Positions 1 through 7,988 are shown, numbered from the stretch's first letter. The stretch is 35,886 nt of DNA from Sphingobacteriales bacterium (GCA_014763615.1 JACXVB010000029.1:1-35886); one strand, 5' to 3'. The notes: generated by a model from the sequence alone, not told the origin. Numbers and translations are program-made.

Positions 1-34
1 TTGTTTCATTGCAGTCTCAATTTGCATAAAACTT

Positions 35-66
35 AGGGGAGTTTATTTCTCCTCTTCGTTTTTTAT
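35..66. terminator. Hairpin terminator at left edge
   Basis: A 7-bp stem (AGGGGAG at 35-41 with CTCCTCT at 49-55, one G-T pair) is followed by a run of six T on the plus strand. It would end transcription coming from a gene left of the window. Read on the minus strand the stem is followed by four T, so it could also serve the LitR-like gene that ends at 117. The call rests on the structure alone. Confidence 0.5.
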
Positions 67-116
67 TGAGTTGCATTTATTACTTGAACTTACGTTTTTA
101 TGAGTTTAACAGGCGC

Positions 117-1016
117 TTAGGATGCGATAGACATGTTCAACTTTTCGATAATCTGCGTGAACTCTCCTATATTTTTGATAAAAATAATGTTTTCTTGTTC
201 GTTTAAATCATTCATAGCAATCTGTTGACCCGCTATAATAAGGGTGGTTTTACCTAAGTTTTCCCTCAATTTTGAAATGATACTTTGGGTATTATATTCA
301 GCTTGTGATACTGTTAAAACCGTAAAAGCATAATCTGGTTCATAGTAATTTACCACCTCTTCTAAACCTTCGTAAGGTAAATTCTGACCTAAATAAAGTG
401 TTTGATGGCCATTTACCTTCAATAAATATTGGGCAAATAGCAAACCTACTTCGTGATGTTCATTCTGTGGAAGAAATAACAGGTATCTTTTAGCGCTGAT
501 GCTTGGTTTTTTAGAATTTTTATAGGTAACCTCGATAATTTTCTGTTCAATTTTATGGGTTGCGAAATGCTCATGAGCAGGGTTAATGGTACCCACTTGC
601 CACATAAAACCAACTTTGCGCATGAAGGGAAAAACGATGTCTGCCATAGCATTTTCCATCCCTAAATCTTCTATACAACCATTCAAAATCTCATCAAATT
701 CCGCCTCATCCATTTTTAACATGGCATTAGAGAGCATTTGAACTTGAACGTTGGTGTTGTAGTGGTCTTCTTTAAGATTTTTTACTAAATGATTGATTTC
801 ATCTAAATCCATTCTCGAGATTTTAGAAATCTTATAACCATTCTCGTTTAAGGTGGCGATGTTTAAGAACATACATAAGTCGGCATCATCATAATATCTG
901 ATGTTGGTTTCTGTACGCTTTGGTGCGAAAAAATTATACCGCTGTTCCCATACTCTAATGGTATGAGCTTTTATTCCCGTTAAATTTTCAATATCACTTA
1001 TGGAAAATTTTTTCAC
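117..1016 (-). CDS. litR/carH-like: MerR-family B12-dependent light-sensing repressor (LitR/CarH type)
   Basis: This 299-aa protein has an N-terminal MerR winged helix (about residues 3-70, with HTIRVWEQRY at 18-27) and a C-terminal cobalamin-binding module. Two signatures of the CarH/LitR photoreceptors are intact: the W-x9-E-H motif that cradles the adenosyl group (W139, E149, H150) and the E-x-H-x-x-G motif with the lower axial histidine (E186, H188, G191). In this family, adenosylcobalamin drives tetramer formation and DNA binding in the dark, and light breaks the Co-C bond and releases the DNA. Repression of the neighbouring photolyase, pterin and rhodopsin genes is inferred from context. 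It is the last gene of a minus-strand cluster, 91 bp beyond the Fe-S photolyase, and may have its own promoter there. Confidence 0.9.
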   Translation of the reverse strand: MKKFSISDIENLTGIKAHTIRVWEQRYNFFAPKRTETNIRYYDDADLCMFLNIATLNENGYKISKISRMDLDEINHLVKNLKEDHYNTNVQVQMLSNAMLKMDEAEFDEILNGCIEDLGMENAMADIVFPFMRKVGFMWQVGTINPAHEHFATHKIEQKIIEVTYKNSKKPSISAKRYLLFLPQNEHHEVGLLFAQYLLKVNGHQTLYLGQNLPYEGLEEVVNYYEPDYAFTVLTVSQAEYNTQSIISKLRENLGKTTLIIAGQQIAMNDLNEQENIIFIKNIGEFTQIIEKLNMSIAS

Positions 1017-1107
1017 TTTCTAAGGGGTTTATCAATCTTCACCTAAAATTAACCTTTAAAATCGCAACAAAGTTATTTAACCTTTGTTTACAAAAAAATA
1101 TAAAATT

Positions 1108-2646
1108 TTATAAATGATTGATATTTTGAAGATAGCTATCAGCTTGATTCACAATTTTTTCAACTTCCTCTTTATCCATTTTGTTCAAAAGCTGATACAT
1201 CATGCCAATTCGAGGGTTTTTAATGAGTTTTTTCTCATGCAATAGGTAGAAATTCCAATATAAACTATTTAGTGGGCAAGCTTTGCTGCCATGGCGTTTA
1301 TCCTTATCGTAATGACAAGATTTACAATAATTACTCATTTTATTAATGTAATTGGCCGAAGCTACATAAGGTTTGGAGCCTATAATCCCGCCATCTGCAA
1401 ACTGGCTCATTCCTCTGGTATTGGTAATTTGTACCCATTCTATAGCGTCTGCATAAACTCCCAAATACCACTCGTCAACAAAATCTGGATGACAACCTGC
1501 TAACAAAGTAAAGTTGCCAATAATCATTAGTCTTTGAATATGGTGGGCATAAGAATGGTTTAAAGAACTATTGATGCAATTTTTCATGCAATTCATTTTT
1601 ACTTTACCATCCCAAAACCAGAAAGGTAACTTTCTTCTGTTCATCAAAAAGTTTTGAGTGGCAAAATCAGGCATTTCAGCCCAATAAATTCCTCGCATAT
1701 ATTCTCTCCAACCAATTATTTGTCTTACAAATCCCTCTATTTGTGCAATATCGATTTTCTCTGGATGGGTACGCCAAGTGCTGATGACATGGTTTACTAC
1801 TTCTTGAGGAGATAACATTTTCACGTTGAGCGCAAAAGATAAACAAGAGTGAAATAGCGTATGATGCTCTTTCAACATCGCGTCTTCATATTTTCCGAAA
1901 GCAGGTAAAAGCTGATGGCAGAAATATTCTAGCAATTCTAAAGATTCTTCTCTACTTGTTGGAAATGGTAATTCTTTGGGATTGATGTTCCCTAAATGTG
2001 GAACTTGTAGATCCTGAATCATTTTGACAATTTCACTCACATCTTTCTTAAAAGTGAGTGGTGCTTTAAGCGGAATTTTTCCATCGTATTTTTTCCGATT
2101 TTCATGATCAAAATTCCACTTTCCGCCTTCTGGCTGATCATTCTCATCTACTAGTATTTGGTGTTTTTTTCGCATATAACGATAGAAATTTTCCATCAAG
2201 TACTGCTTTTTACCTTTGAAAAATTCTTTAACTTCTGTTCTGGTAGTGTAAAAATGTTCAGTATCGTAAACTTGTGTTTCAAGTTTAAGGCTTTTGCAAA
2301 AGCTTTTGAGTTGCTCATCTAACCGATATTCATCAGGTAACTGATACTCAAATTTTTCTATCGATAGTTTTTCTATCAACCAGATTAAATTCTTTGAAAA
2401 ATGCTGTTGATTTTCTTGTGCATCTAGGTAATAGTAAATTACGTGATGTCCTTCATCTTTTAACTCTCGGGCAAACTGCCGCATAGATTCAAAAAATGCA
2501 GCGATTTTCTGGATATGATGCGTCACATAATTTTGTTCTTGCATCACTTCCATCAAAATGTAGGTCACATTTTTATCCTTTTCTTTAAACCATGAATGAG
2601 AGTGGTTTAGCTGATCGCCGAGTATAAGACGCAAAGTTTTAGGCAT
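1108..2646 (-). CDS. Fe-S cluster (6-4) photolyase / cryptochrome (FeS-BCP, PhrB type)
   Basis: The 512-aa protein starts with the LILGDQL motif of the cryptochrome/photolyase-related class that carries a 4Fe-4S cluster. The four cluster cysteines are present at C353, C441, C444 and C457, with spacings 88, 3 and 13 as I recall them for Agrobacterium PhrB. In characterised members FAD is the catalytic cofactor, the lumazine 6,7-dimethyl-8-ribityllumazine is the antenna, and (6-4) photoproducts are repaired by blue light. The C-terminal half has the expected helical FAD-binding fold, including the NTRGMSQFADGG segment (409-420). The 111-bp leader contains two TTGTTTAA half-sites (2649 and 2678), the nearer one 2 bp before the ATG, suggesting shared control with the pterin and rhodopsin genes. 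The length is normal and the gene looks intact. Confidence 0.93.
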   Translation of the reverse strand: MPKTLRLILGDQLNHSHSWFKEKDKNVTYILMEVMQEQNYVTHHIQKIAAFFESMRQFARELKDEGHHVIYYYLDAQENQQHFSKNLIWLIEKLSIEKFEYQLPDEYRLDEQLKSFCKSLKLETQVYDTEHFYTTRTEVKEFFKGKKQYLMENFYRYMRKKHQILVDENDQPEGGKWNFDHENRKKYDGKIPLKAPLTFKKDVSEIVKMIQDLQVPHLGNINPKELPFPTSREESLELLEYFCHQLLPAFGKYEDAMLKEHHTLFHSCLSFALNVKMLSPQEVVNHVISTWRTHPEKIDIAQIEGFVRQIIGWREYMRGIYWAEMPDFATQNFLMNRRKLPFWFWDGKVKMNCMKNCINSSLNHSYAHHIQRLMIIGNFTLLAGCHPDFVDEWYLGVYADAIEWVQITNTRGMSQFADGGIIGSKPYVASANYINKMSNYCKSCHYDKDKRHGSKACPLNSLYWNFYLLHEKKLIKNPRIGMMYQLLNKMDKEEVEKIVNQADSYLQNINHL

Positions 2647-2648
2647 TG

Positions 2649-2685
2649 TTGTTTAACAGTCCAAGGCTAATTTTAGTTTGTTTAA
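2649..2685 (-). promoter_or_regulatory. Two TTAAACAA half-sites upstream of the Fe-S photolyase
   Basis: On the minus strand TTAAACAA occurs twice in the same orientation (2685-2678 and 2656-2649), 29 bp apart, between the DASH photolyase gene and the Fe-S photolyase start codon. Each copy matches one arm of the inverted repeats found upstream of the pterin operon (4607-4642) and of the rhodopsin gene (9650-9685). They may be operator half-sites for the nearby MerR/B12 regulator. The short length and AT-richness make the evidence modest. Confidence 0.35.
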
Positions 2686-2758
2686 AAGGGAATATAATGT
2701 AGAAAATAATGATTATAAATAAGGAGAATAGACTTAGAATAAACTTATAGTACTAATG

Positions 2759-4066
2759 TTAAGTTAACTCAGGCAACCAAAGATTTACAAATTCTCCATT
2801 AGGGTCATAATCTTTAGCTTGTTTTTCGATATTGAAATGGCGATTTTCCATCGGGTCGTTCCCAAGACCGGCAATATAAGCCCAGTTTCCCCAATTACTT
2901 GCTGGGTTATAATCAATCAATTTTTCTTCAAAATAGGCAGCACCCCAAGTCCAATTTACTTTTAAGTCTTTTACCAAAAAAGAAGCTACATTTTGCCTAC
3001 CTCTATTGCTCATGAAACCGGTGAGATTTAACTCTTTCATGTTGGCATCAACAAAAGGAACGCCAGTTTCTGCATTTTTCCATTGATTAAAAAGTTCTTC
3101 TTGGTTGGGCGCATCATCTTGTTTTATGCCTTTGAAGCCACTTTCCCTAAAATAACTGGTTCCATGTTTTTTAAACATGAAACGGAAATAATCTCTCCAA
3201 AGCAATTCGAAAATGAGCCAGTAGGTAGAATCGTTTGCGGTTCTCTCTTTCTCGTATTTTTTAACTTCCCAATAAATTTCTCTCGGAGATAAACAGCCGG
3301 CAGACATCCAAGCTGAAAATTTAGAGCTATAATCTCCGCCAATTAACCCATTTCTTGTTTTTTTGTAGGAGCTTATTAAATCTGTCTCCCACAAATAATA
3401 TCTTAACCTGTTTAAACCTTCGGTTTCGCCACCTTTAAAGCGAAGCACACTTCTTTTATCATAAACTGGCGCACAAATCCCTAAATCTTCTAAGTTCGGA
3501 AGTTCAGATTCTTCTAAATCTTGAGGAATTTCAATCTTTTCTGGGGTAGCAAATGAAGGTCTAATGATGCCTTCGCGTTCCACTTTCTTTCTAAAAGTGG
3601 TAAACACGTCAGGAATATCTTTTATCGGAAATGGTAAATCTTCTTTATGGAATAAGGTGTGCCCAATAAAATGTTTCAGATTGATTTGTAATTTCCAAAG
3701 CGCATCCTCTACTAAAGAAGATATTTCAGTTTCTTCATGGGCTACCTCACGGTGATGATAAACCTCATCTACATGATATTTCTTACATATTTCAGGTAAA
3801 ATTTCTTCTGGCTTTCCTTGCATTATCAGTAAATCACCGCCCATTTTTTGCAGAGAAACTTTTAAATCCGCAACACTTTCTAAGATAAACTGAGCTCTAA
3901 AACTTCCGGTTTTTTGAGTTTTAAAAGGAGTTTCAACATAGTAACGAGGATCAAAACAAAACACTGGAACAATTAAAGAAGCTTTCTCAACGGCTTCCAA
4001 AAAAACTTCATTGTCATGGATTCTTAAATCATTTCTAAACCAAACCAGAATTGTCTTTCCGCTCAT
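2759..4066 (-). CDS. DASH-family cryptochrome/deoxyribodipyrimidine photolyase
   Basis: This is a 435-aa FAD-dependent photolyase. The N-terminal Rossmann antenna domain begins with ILVWFRNDLRIHDN (about residues 6-19). The HTLFHKEDLPFPIKDIPDVFTTF-type segment that typifies the DASH subfamily lies near residues 137-160. The C-terminal helical FAD domain holds a KTRNGL-GGDYSSKFSAW-SAGCLSPR region (about 236-262), LLWRDYFRFMF, and the conserved NRGRQN and NPASNWGNW segments. DASH proteins repair cyclobutane dimers, mainly in single-stranded DNA, and usually carry a folate antenna plus FAD. It sits 50 bp downstream of the small DUF2256 gene on the same strand and is probably cotranscribed with it. 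The start ATG at 4066 is supported by the conserved N terminus. Confidence 0.92.
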   Translation of the reverse strand: MSGKTILVWFRNDLRIHDNEVFLEAVEKASLIVPVFCFDPRYYVETPFKTQKTGSFRAQFILESVADLKVSLQKMGGDLLIMQGKPEEILPEICKKYHVDEVYHHREVAHEETEISSLVEDALWKLQINLKHFIGHTLFHKEDLPFPIKDIPDVFTTFRKKVEREGIIRPSFATPEKIEIPQDLEESELPNLEDLGICAPVYDKRSVLRFKGGETEGLNRLRYYLWETDLISSYKKTRNGLIGGDYSSKFSAWMSAGCLSPREIYWEVKKYEKERTANDSTYWLIFELLWRDYFRFMFKKHGTSYFRESGFKGIKQDDAPNQEELFNQWKNAETGVPFVDANMKELNLTGFMSNRGRQNVASFLVKDLKVNWTWGAAYFEEKLIDYNPASNWGNWAYIAGLGNDPMENRHFNIEKQAKDYDPNGEFVNLWLPELT

Positions 4067-4116
4067 CTTTATGTGTCAAATTTAATTTCAAAAGAAATCG
4101 ATTGCAATATTGCTTA

Positions 4117-4269
4117 TTATTTAATTTTTCGGCAACGATCTGAACAATATTTTACCTCGTCCCAACATTTTTCCCATTTTTTTCTCCAAGTAAAAGGCTT
4201 ACCACAACTTTCACAAATCTTGGATGGCAGGTTTGCCTTTTTAATGGATTTACCTTTTTGGTTGAACAT
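4117..4269 (-). CDS. DUF2256 small zinc-ribbon-like protein
   Basis: This 50-aa reading frame runs from ATG at 4269 to TAA at 4117. It is lysine-rich and has a four-cysteine pattern: CESCGKPF (C19, C22), KYCSDRC (C42, C46), plus an extra cysteine within KKWEKCW. The arrangement and the [17 protein letters not shown] core match the DUF2256 family, short proteins that I recall being encoded beside cryptochrome/photolyase genes. The function is unknown; the cysteine pairs suggest a bound zinc. It heads the minus-strand photolyase cluster, with only 40 bp separating it from the divergent TIGR03643 gene. A TTGTTTAA half-site (4283-4276, minus strand) lies just upstream of its ATG. Confidence 0.85.
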   Translation of the reverse strand: MFNQKGKSIKKANLPSKICESCGKPFTWRKKWEKCWDEVKYCSDRCRKIK

Positions 4270-4309
4270 TTCTGCTTAAACAATATCATTTAAAAGATGT
4301 TTTGCAGGC

Positions 4310-4597
4310 ATGGAAACTGCTTTTAAAAATTTGAGCGTAAAGGATATTGATAGGATTATAGAAATGGCGTGGGAGGATAGAACCCCATTTGAGGCTATCG
4401 AATTTCAATTTAACTTGAGCGAACAAGAAGTTGTAAAATTGATGAGAAGAGAGCTAAAACCTTCGAGTTGGCGTTTATGGAGGGCGAGGGCACATCAAAT
4501 TTCTCATAAGCATTTAAAGAAAAGAAGTTCAGAAATTGATCGTTTTAAATGCAGTTTGCAAAGACAAATCACACTCAATAAAATCTCCAAGAAATAA
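4310..4597 (+). CDS. TIGR03643-family small protein
   Basis: A 95-aa basic protein with the sequence pattern of the TIGR03643 family: IDRIIEMAWEDRTPFEAI near the N terminus, then EQEVVKLMRRELKPSSWRLWRARA, followed by a lysine/arginine-rich tail. The first half resembles a helix-turn-helix (a role for the 'LSEQEVVKLMRREL' helix in DNA binding is an inference). The biochemical role is unknown. As I recall, the family tends to be encoded next to DUF2256 and cryptochrome/photolyase genes, and here it is divergent from DUF2256 with a 40-bp gap. It probably belongs to the light-response group. The ATG at 4310 is the only reasonable start. Confidence 0.8.
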   Translation: METAFKNLSVKDIDRIIEMAWEDRTPFEAIEFQFNLSEQEVVKLMRRELKPSSWRLWRARAHQISHKHLKKRSSEIDRFKCSLQRQITLNKISKK

Positions 4598-4606
4598 AAT
4601 ATCGTT

Positions 4607-4642
4607 TTTTGTTTAACTTATTTTTATAATTATTAAACAAAA
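4607..4642 (+). promoter_or_regulatory. Inverted-repeat operator candidate upstream of pterin operon
   Basis: A perfect 10-bp inverted repeat, TTTTGTTTAA (4607-4616) and TTAAACAAAA (4633-4642), is separated by 16 bp and ends 25 bp before the first ATG of the PTPS gene. The same arms with the same 16-bp gap occur before the rhodopsin gene at 9650-9685, including matching flanking bases (CTT after the left arm; A before and T after the right arm). The spacer sequences differ, so the conserved arms look like a protein-binding site. The nearby MerR/B12 light sensor is the obvious candidate binder; this is inference. Confidence 0.6.
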
Positions 4643-4667
4643 TGAGTTTTTTACAGTTTAAGTTTTG

Positions 4668-5084
4668 ATGATGAAACAGAAAGTAGCCGTTTTTAGAAAA
4701 GAGCATTTTAATGCAGCGCATCGTTTGCACAACCCAGAGTGGGATGCTGCCAAGAATGCCGAAATTTTTGGGAAGTGTAATAATCCCAATTATCATGGTC
4801 ATAATTATGATCTTATTGTTAAAGTTTCGGGTTATGTGGATGAACAAACCGGCTATTTAATGGATATGAAGGTTTTATCATCATTAATTAAAGAGAAGGT
4901 GTTGAATAAATTTGATCATCAAAATTTGAATTTAGATACCGAGGAGTTTAAAAATGTAAACCCAACCGCAGAAAATATTGCGATGGTGATTTACAATTTA
5001 TTGAGAAATGATATTGATCCAGAAATGGATTTAAAAGTGATTTTATATGAAACTGAACGAAACTATGTTGAATACCCAGCTTAA
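4668..5084 (+). CDS. 6-pyruvoyl-tetrahydropterin synthase (eukaryote-like PTPS)
   Basis: A protein of about 138 aa that converts 7,8-dihydroneopterin triphosphate to 6-pyruvoyl-tetrahydropterin, or a QueD-like product. The zinc histidines (H18, H43, H45) and catalytic cysteine (C37) are present in HFNAAHRL and CNNPNYHGHNY. The CNNPN-x-HGHNY spacing and the later FDHQNLN segment resemble animal PTPS of tetrahydrobiopterin synthesis more than the CxxxHGH arrangement of QueD. No queuosine genes lie nearby, whereas GTP cyclohydrolase I follows directly with overlapping ends and an SDR comes next, as in a biopterin-type pathway. Start: ATG at 4668 or 4671; a TTG at 4665 is also in frame but less likely. 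The gene has its own upstream inverted repeat. Confidence 0.88.
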   Translation: MMKQKVAVFRKEHFNAAHRLHNPEWDAAKNAEIFGKCNNPNYHGHNYDLIVKVSGYVDEQTGYLMDMKVLSSLIKEKVLNKFDHQNLNLDTEEFKNVNPTAENIAMVIYNLLRNDIDPEMDLKVILYETERNYVEYPA

Positions 5085-5745
5085 CACTTATTCTGAAGAG
5101 GATATTTTAATTGACGCCATTGGTGATGAACATGTAGGAACTTCTTACGATACACCATTGAGAGAAGATGCCTTCCGTTTGGACGACCAAACAAAAATCG
5201 AAATGATTGAAAAGCATTTCAAGAGTATCATGGAAATTATGGGATTAGATTTAACCGATGACAGTTTAAGTGGTACTCCTAAAAGAGTGGCAAAAATGTA
5301 CATCAAAGAAATCTTTAGAGGGTTAAATCCAGCCAATAAACCTGATATCAAACTATTTGATAATAAATATAAATACAACCAAATGCTGGTGGAGAAAAAT
5401 ATTACTTTATACAGTAATTGTGAGCATCATTTTGTACCTATAATTGGTAAGGCACATGTGGCTTATATCAGCAGCGGAAAAGTAATCGGACTATCTAAAT
5501 TAAACAGAATTGTGCAGTATTATGCACAACGTCCGCAAGTACAAGAACGTTTAAATATTCAGATTGCCAACGAGTTGAAGGAGATTTTGCAAACAGAAGA
5601 TGTAGCCGTGGTCATTGAAGCAACGCACCTTTGTGTTTCTTCAAGAGGAATTAAAGATACCGAAAGTTCTACAGTTACTGCTGAATATGGAGGTAAATTT
5701 TTGGATGTGGATACTCGTAATGAGTTTTTAAAACATATCACCTAA
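5047..5745 (+). CDS. folE: GTP cyclohydrolase I
   Basis: This enzyme opens GTP to give 7,8-dihydroneopterin triphosphate, the first step of folate and tetrahydropterin synthesis and the substrate of the PTPS encoded just upstream. The zinc and active-site signatures are intact: YSNCEHHFVP near residue 123, the GLSKLNRIVQYYAQRPQVQERL helix, and HLCVSSRG near residue 194. The length (232 aa, or 226 from ATG at 5065) is normal. The gene overlaps the PTPS gene by 38 bp (20 bp if the 5065 start is used) and is followed after 1 bp by the SDR start, so translation is probably coupled. Its place in a photolyase cluster suggests that the pterin supplies a light-harvesting cofactor rather than bulk folate, but this is an inference. 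Confidence 0.95.
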   Translation: MKLNETMLNTQLNTYSEEDILIDAIGDEHVGTSYDTPLREDAFRLDDQTKIEMIEKHFKSIMEIMGLDLTDDSLSGTPKRVAKMYIKEIFRGLNPANKPDIKLFDNKYKYNQMLVEKNITLYSNCEHHFVPIIGKAHVAYISSGKVIGLSKLNRIVQYYAQRPQVQERLNIQIANELKEILQTEDVAVVIEATHLCVSSRGIKDTESSTVTAEYGGKFLDVDTRNEFLKHIT

Positions 5746-5746
5746 T

Positions 5747-6445
5747 ATGAATTATCTAGTAGTTGGCGGAAGCTCGGGTATAGGTTTGGCTTTGGTGAAA
5801 AAGCTTTCGGCAGAAGGTCATCAGGTTTTTTCGGCATCTCGGAAAAAAGGAGATTTACCAGATAGCGTGACCTTTATTGAGTTGGATGTTATTGGAGAAA
5901 TTGAGGCATTAAAACAGGATTTGCCAGAAGTGTTGGATGGGATTGCTTATTGCCCTGGCACCATCAATTTAAGGCCTTTTAATCGATTAACAGAAACTGA
6001 TTTTTTAAACGATTTTAAAGTGAACGTTTTAGGTGCGGTAAAGGTAATTCAAGCAGCTTTTGCAGCGCTAAAAAAATCAGAAAGTGCATCAATTTTGTTG
6101 TTTAGCACTGTGGCAGTGCAAACCGGAATGAGTTTTCATGCCAGTATTGCAGCTTCAAAAGGTGCTATTGAAGGTTTAACACGTTCTCTAGCTGCAGAAT
6201 TTGCTCCAAGTAAAATCAGGGTAAATGCTTTAGCTCCCTCGTTAACGGCAACACCTTTAGCGCAAAATTTAATTGCTACGCCAGAAAGAAAAGAAGCTTC
6301 TGATAAAAGACATCCATTGGGTAGAATTGGGACAGCGGAAGAATTGGCAGATGCAGCTTATTTCTTGCTTTCTAAGCAAAGCTCTTGGATAACAGGTCAG
6401 GTTTTAGGAATTGATGGAGGAATGTCTTCAATTAGAAATTTGTAA
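5747..6445 (+). CDS. Short-chain dehydrogenase/reductase lacking the catalytic tyrosine
   Basis: A 232-aa Rossmann-fold SDR with the nucleotide-binding motif GGSSGIG (7-13), the catalytic asparagine in KVNVLG (N93), the serine region LLFST (S120) and the C-terminal IDGGM. The usual YxxxK is IAASK: residue 134 is isoleucine and only K138 remains, so the classic Ser-Tyr-Lys mechanism is incomplete. The position after GTP cyclohydrolase I and PTPS suggests a sepiapterin/dihydropterin-reductase-like step making a tetrahydropterin, but the missing tyrosine leaves the chemistry uncertain. It starts 1 bp after folE and overlaps the flavin reductase gene by 1 bp (TAATG), so these genes form an operon. 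Confidence 0.85.
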   Translation: MNYLVVGGSSGIGLALVKKLSAEGHQVFSASRKKGDLPDSVTFIELDVIGEIEALKQDLPEVLDGIAYCPGTINLRPFNRLTETDFLNDFKVNVLGAVKVIQAAFAALKKSESASILLFSTVAVQTGMSFHASIAASKGAIEGLTRSLAAEFAPSKIRVNALAPSLTATPLAQNLIATPERKEASDKRHPLGRIGTAEELADAAYFLLSKQSSWITGQVLGIDGGMSSIRNL

Positions 6446-7098
6446 TGAAAAGCTTTAATTCGGCTGATTTGCAAAATATGGAACAAAGATTTAGGAGTAC
6501 TCTAATAAACAGTATTTCTGGATTTAAAAGTTTGCAAATGGTTGGCACCATTAATCAAAGAGCTATTACTAACATTGCTTTGTTTAATTCTATTTTTCAT
6601 GTTGGCTCTCATCCTCCTTTCATCGGGATGGTGGTGCGACCAGAAGGAGATCAGCATGAAACGCTAAAAAACATTTTAGAACTAGGTGTTTATACACTAA
6701 ATAATGTCAATGAAGACAATTATATAGCGGCTCATCAAACTAGTGCAAGATATTTAACAGGAGAATCCGAATTTACAGAGTGTGGCTTTACAGAAGAATA
6801 TGTTGATGATTTTAAAGCTCCTTTTGTAAAAGAATCCAACATTAAATTAGGTTTAGAATTGGTAGAAACTATTCCTTTCCCTAAAAATGGAACAACCATT
6901 ATCATTGGAGAAGTCAAGCACATCATACTTGATGAACAATTTATTTGTGCTGATGGTTATGTAGATTTAGCAGAGGCTAAATCAGTAACCGTAGCAGGTT
7001 TAGATGCTTATCATCAAACCCAATTATTAGGGAGATTAGCTTATGCAAAGCGAGGAAAACAACCCGAATTTTTAAACGTTAATGAAAAAGAGAAATAG
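6445..7098 (+). CDS. Flavin reductase family protein (FMN-binding split barrel)
   Basis: A 217-aa protein of the flavin reductase-like (DIM6/NTAB) family. It shows the pattern of an FMN-binding split barrel: VGTINQRAITNIALFNS (about 33-49), a PPFIGMVVRP strand, then NILELGVYTLNNV and GEVKHIILDEQFI. Members bind FMN and reduce it or act as oxidoreductases; the natural partner is not evident. It is translationally coupled to the SDR by a one-base overlap and ends the pterin operon. A role in supplying reduced flavin or keeping pterins or photolyase FAD reduced would fit the context but is inference. Confidence 0.85.
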   Translation: MKSFNSADLQNMEQRFRSTLINSISGFKSLQMVGTINQRAITNIALFNSIFHVGSHPPFIGMVVRPEGDQHETLKNILELGVYTLNNVNEDNYIAAHQTSARYLTGESEFTECGFTEEYVDDFKAPFVKESNIKLGLELVETIPFPKNGTTIIIGEVKHIILDEQFICADGYVDLAEAKSVTVAGLDAYHQTQLLGRLAYAKRGKQPEFLNVNEKEK

Positions 7099-7244
7099 AG
7101 TGTTAAAACGGATTTTCTTTGCAACTTTTACAAAAGAAATGAAAATTGTAAGTCGGTTCACTTCTTAGTGCAAACTGAAAATAAGAGGTAGATTATTGTT
7201 CATTGACTTTAGACTTTTTACTTTAAATTTTATACTTTAAAACA

Positions 7245-7892
7245 ATGGCAACGAAACAAAAAATCCAGAACGCATATATAGATTACATCTTAACAGAAGG
7301 GAACAAACCGATATCTGTTTTTGCTTTTGCAAAGAAAAACAAATTTGCTGAAGAGGAATTTTATCAATATTTCGGTTCCTTTGAGGCTATTGAGGCAGGT
7401 GTTTGGGCCGACTTTTTCAGTACCACTATTAAAGAAATTCAAAATCAAGAGGTTTGGACAACCTACAGTGTAAGAGAAAAAGCATTATCTTTTTTCTATA
7501 CTTTTTTTGAGTTATTGAAAAAGCAAAGAAGCTTTGTGACTTACAGTATGAGCCATTTAAAAAAAGGTTTGCATACGCCTGTTGCGCTTAAAGAAGCCAA
7601 AGAAATTTTTGAGGAATTTAGTGTTCAATTGATTCAAGAAGGATTAGAAAGCAATGAAATTAATGATCGCAAATTTATCAGTGATAGATATAAAGATGCT
7701 TTGTGGATGCAAGTTGCGTTTTTGTTAAATTTCTGGATAAAAGATCGTTCAAAAGGTTTCGAAAAAACAGACGAAGCCATAGAAAAAGGAGTAAACGTAA
7801 CTTTTGATTTATTTCAGCGCACTCCAATTGATAATCTATTGGATTATGGTAAGTTTTTAGCCCAAAATGCCGGATTTAAAATGCCTTTTTAA
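7245..7892 (+). CDS. TetR-family transcriptional regulator
   Basis: A 215-aa protein with a TetR-like N-terminal helix-turn-helix (about residues 5-48, including ISVFAFAKKNKFAEEEFYQYFGSFEAIEAGVW) and an all-helical C-terminal ligand or dimer domain with aromatic-rich segments (ALSFFYTFFELLKKQRSF). The ligand is unknown. The gene lies 146 bp after the flavin reductase gene and 96 bp before the ABC1 kinase-like gene. It may regulate that partner or belong to the light-response group; neither is proven. Confidence 0.82.
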   Translation: MATKQKIQNAYIDYILTEGNKPISVFAFAKKNKFAEEEFYQYFGSFEAIEAGVWADFFSTTIKEIQNQEVWTTYSVREKALSFFYTFFELLKKQRSFVTYSMSHLKKGLHTPVALKEAKEIFEEFSVQLIQEGLESNEINDRKFISDRYKDALWMQVAFLLNFWIKDRSKGFEKTDEAIEKGVNVTFDLFQRTPIDNLLDYGKFLAQNAGFKMPF

Positions 7893-7988
7893 AGTATTGC
7901 TTAATGAGTAGAGAGTATTGCGCATTAGTCCTATACTCTTTATCTCTGTCTCAATATGCTGCACACAAATTTCAATACTCATTAAAAA

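Noticed and set aside
7901-7985. Inverted repeat TTAATGAGTA / TACTCATTAA between the TetR and ABC1 genes
   Set aside because: The arms are perfect but 65 bp apart, AT-rich, and of unclear meaning. They could be a TetR operator or leftover repeat, but the evidence is too thin to call.
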